Shown in pieces: positions 63,004-64,000 of a stretch of DNA of 64,000 nt. The stretch spans positions 1 through 64,000 of the forward strand of contig NZ_GG695990.1 in the NCBI RefSeq assembly GCF_000159955.1. Direction: 5' to 3'. How positions within the stretch are numbered: position 1 is the stretch's first letter; each line of letters starts with the position of its first letter. The stretch comes from Paenibacillus sp. oral taxon 786 str. D14. Its GTDB lineage: Bacteria; Bacillota; Bacilli; Paenibacillales; Paenibacillaceae. Made by a program: the position numbers and the translations under genes. The notes below the pieces were generated by a model. It was not told the origin of the DNA and searched no databases. It saw only the letters and a program-made list of their open reading frames with translations.

Positions 63004-63064
63004 GGAACGGTAGCACCGTCCATTACTCGATTGTTGAATCGGGTTATTGGGCGGTGCTTTTTTT
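63004..63064 (+). promoter_or_regulatory. Leader with terminator and competing hairpin (possible attenuator)
   Basis: A long hairpin (63012-63022 with 63048-63058, enclosing an 8-bp inner helix 63025-63032 with 63037-63044) ends in seven T, a strong terminator. The segment ACCGTCC (63015-63021) can instead pair with the upstream GGAACGGT (63004-63011), which would open the terminator. It lies between a probable promoter and the TadZ-like gene, so it could control read-through. It might also simply end the DCC gene transcript. Confidence 0.6.
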
Positions 63065-63095
63065 GTTCTCGTTTTCCTTGAAGGAGGGGATTAAG

Positions 63096-64000
63096 ATTCC
63101 AATCAAATTGGTGCTGGCCGTGCAAGAGGAGGAGTATATCGAACCATTTTTACAGTATGTACATGCGAGCGAGTTCGATCGGCGTTTGGTGGTGATCGCG
63201 TTTAGCCGGAAGGAGGCGTTTGCCCAATATATGCTGGAATCCGGCGGAGAGATCGATGCGGTGTTGGGTGACCCGGCATTCCTTGAGGCGGCGGAAGCCA
63301 TGAAGCGCCCCGGGCTTTACTTCATTGAACTGGGTGAAGGCGGCGGATCACAGCATTCCGGTAGCTTACGCGTCGACAAGTATCAATCGTTGCATCAGCT
63401 GCTTTCTGCGGTGATCGAGCTCGTTCAGGGAGGCTCGGGCAAGGAGGTGCGCATCGGCGGGAAGCCTTTGGTCATTGGGGTTTATTCGACCGTAGGAGGC
63501 TGCGGCAAGACAACGGTGGCCCTGCATTTAGCCCGACAGCTGGCGACTGAAGGGGGAAAGGTGTTTTACCTGAACCTGGAGACGATTGGCAGCGAACCGC
63601 CGTTTGCCGGGCAGAGCTCAAAGGAGGGGAAGCCTGGATTGGCCCGGCTGCTGTACGACTTGAAGGCCGCGGAGGATCGGCGGGAACCGCCCCGTTTCCC
63701 GATTTCTGCGTATGCCTACAGGCATCCCGTACTGCAAGGGGATACGCTGGCTCCGCCGGATAATCTGAATGAGCTGCTGGAAATGGAGCGCAAAGATACG
63801 ATGGAGTTAATCGAGTACATCGCCGGCAGCGGCTTGTACGATTCGGTGATCGTGGATATGGACTCCTTTCCGGATGGCCGTACGGAAGCGGTGCTGGAGC
63901 GGGCGGACCGCGTCGTTTGGATCGTTACGGATGACTGGGGAGTGATGCGTAAAACCGGGGGATGGCTGACCCATCTGGAACGAACTCGGCCGGATTTTTA
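63096..64000 (+). CDS. TadZ/CpaE-like ATPase (MinD/ParA superfamily), 3' end outside window
   Basis: About 300 codons are in view, with no stop. A divergent receiver-like N-terminal domain (about 1-115; LVLAVQEEEYIEPFLQYVHA, RRLVVIAFSRKEAFAQYMLE) is followed by an ATPase domain with the deviant Walker A VYSTVGGCGKTTVALHLARQ (about 131-150) and YDSVIVDMDSFPDG. Such proteins locate Flp/Tad pilus assembly in the cell. There is no ATG in the right place. AAGGAGG (63081-63087) lies 8 nt before ATT 63096, which would be a rare start; TTG 63078, TTG 63108 and GTG 63111 are alternatives. It is probably the first gene of a tad-type cluster beyond the window. Confidence 0.85.
   Translation, partial: MPIKLVLAVQEEEYIEPFLQYVHASEFDRRLVVIAFSRKEAFAQYMLESGGEIDAVLGDPAFLEAAEAMKRPGLYFIELGEGGGSQHSGSLRVDKYQSLHQLLSAVIELVQGGSGKEVRIGGKPLVIGVYSTVGGCGKTTVALHLARQLATEGGKVFYLNLETIGSEPPFAGQSSKEGKPGLARLLYDLKAAEDRREPPRFPISAYAYRHPVLQGDTLAPPDNLNELLEMERKDTMELIEYIAGSGLYDSVIVDMDSFPDGRTEAVLERADRVVWIVTDDWGVMRKTGGWLTHLERTRPDF

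Overview
The window reads as a chromosomal segment of a Gram-positive, endospore-forming relative of Bacillus, most likely Paenibacillus (inference). Evidence: the order ydcC-like, alr, ndoAI, ndoA matches Bacillus subtilis; there are YesM/YesN-type sensor pairs beside CUT1 sugar transporters, a GbsR/OpuA osmoprotectant locus, strong purine-rich ribosome binding sites, many GTG/TTG starts, and intrinsic terminators with long T runs. No phage, plasmid or insertion sequence is visible.

Layout. 0.2-1.2 kb: a frameshifted, orphan DppB-type permease. 1.2-13.1 kb: a polysaccharide-use locus with a two-component system (minus strand) divergent from a CUT1 transporter, a DUF2264-type protein, a heparinase II/III-type protein and a GH88 unsaturated uronyl hydrolase. 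13.2-16.1 kb: an ArsR-type regulator divergent from a GH51 arabinofuranosidase, with matching operator-like sites near both genes. 16.1-18.3 kb: SRAP abasic-site protein, patatin, a truncated ASCH remnant and a repeat array. 18.3-22.2 kb: OpuA ABC transporter and GbsR. 22.3-26.3 kb: a membrane-anchored alpha/beta hydrolase and an amino-acid permease. 26.5-34.4 kb: an LplB/LplC/LplA-type transporter, a second two-component pair and an MFS carrier. 34.7-40 kb: membrane protein/TetR pair, then the ydcC-alr-ndoAI-ndoA block and a small unknown gene. 40.3-43.5 kb: a MacB-type ABC exporter with its HlyD adaptor. 43.8-46.5 kb: DUF4190 protein and Tex. 46.7-53.5 kb: a LacI-controlled CUT1 operon ending in an 808-residue protein. 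54.4-57.5 kb: small conserved genes, SprT-like, and a regulator/MFS pair. 57.8-61.9 kb: five tRNA genes (Asn, Ser, Glu and two identical Leu-GAG), HAD phosphatase, AzlD/AzlC, a PAS protein and an XRE regulator. 62.1-64 kb: a small Cys-rich protein, a DCC thiol oxidoreductase, and the start of a TadZ/CpaE-like ATPase gene behind a possible attenuator.

How the genes work together. Three separate CUT1 importers each have a binding protein and two permeases but no ATPase, so they probably share an MsmX-type ATPase encoded elsewhere. Each has its own regulator (YesMN pair, second YesMN pair, LacI), which fits a soil or rhizosphere saprophyte.

The most unusual feature is not a protein. Five intergenic arrays, falling into four sequence families (A-D), are built from units of about 20-24 bp spaced about 50-54 bp apart, close to five helical turns. 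Two families (A and B) also share an inverted layout of two forward then two reverse units with starts about 50/59/50 bp apart. I cannot assign them a function.
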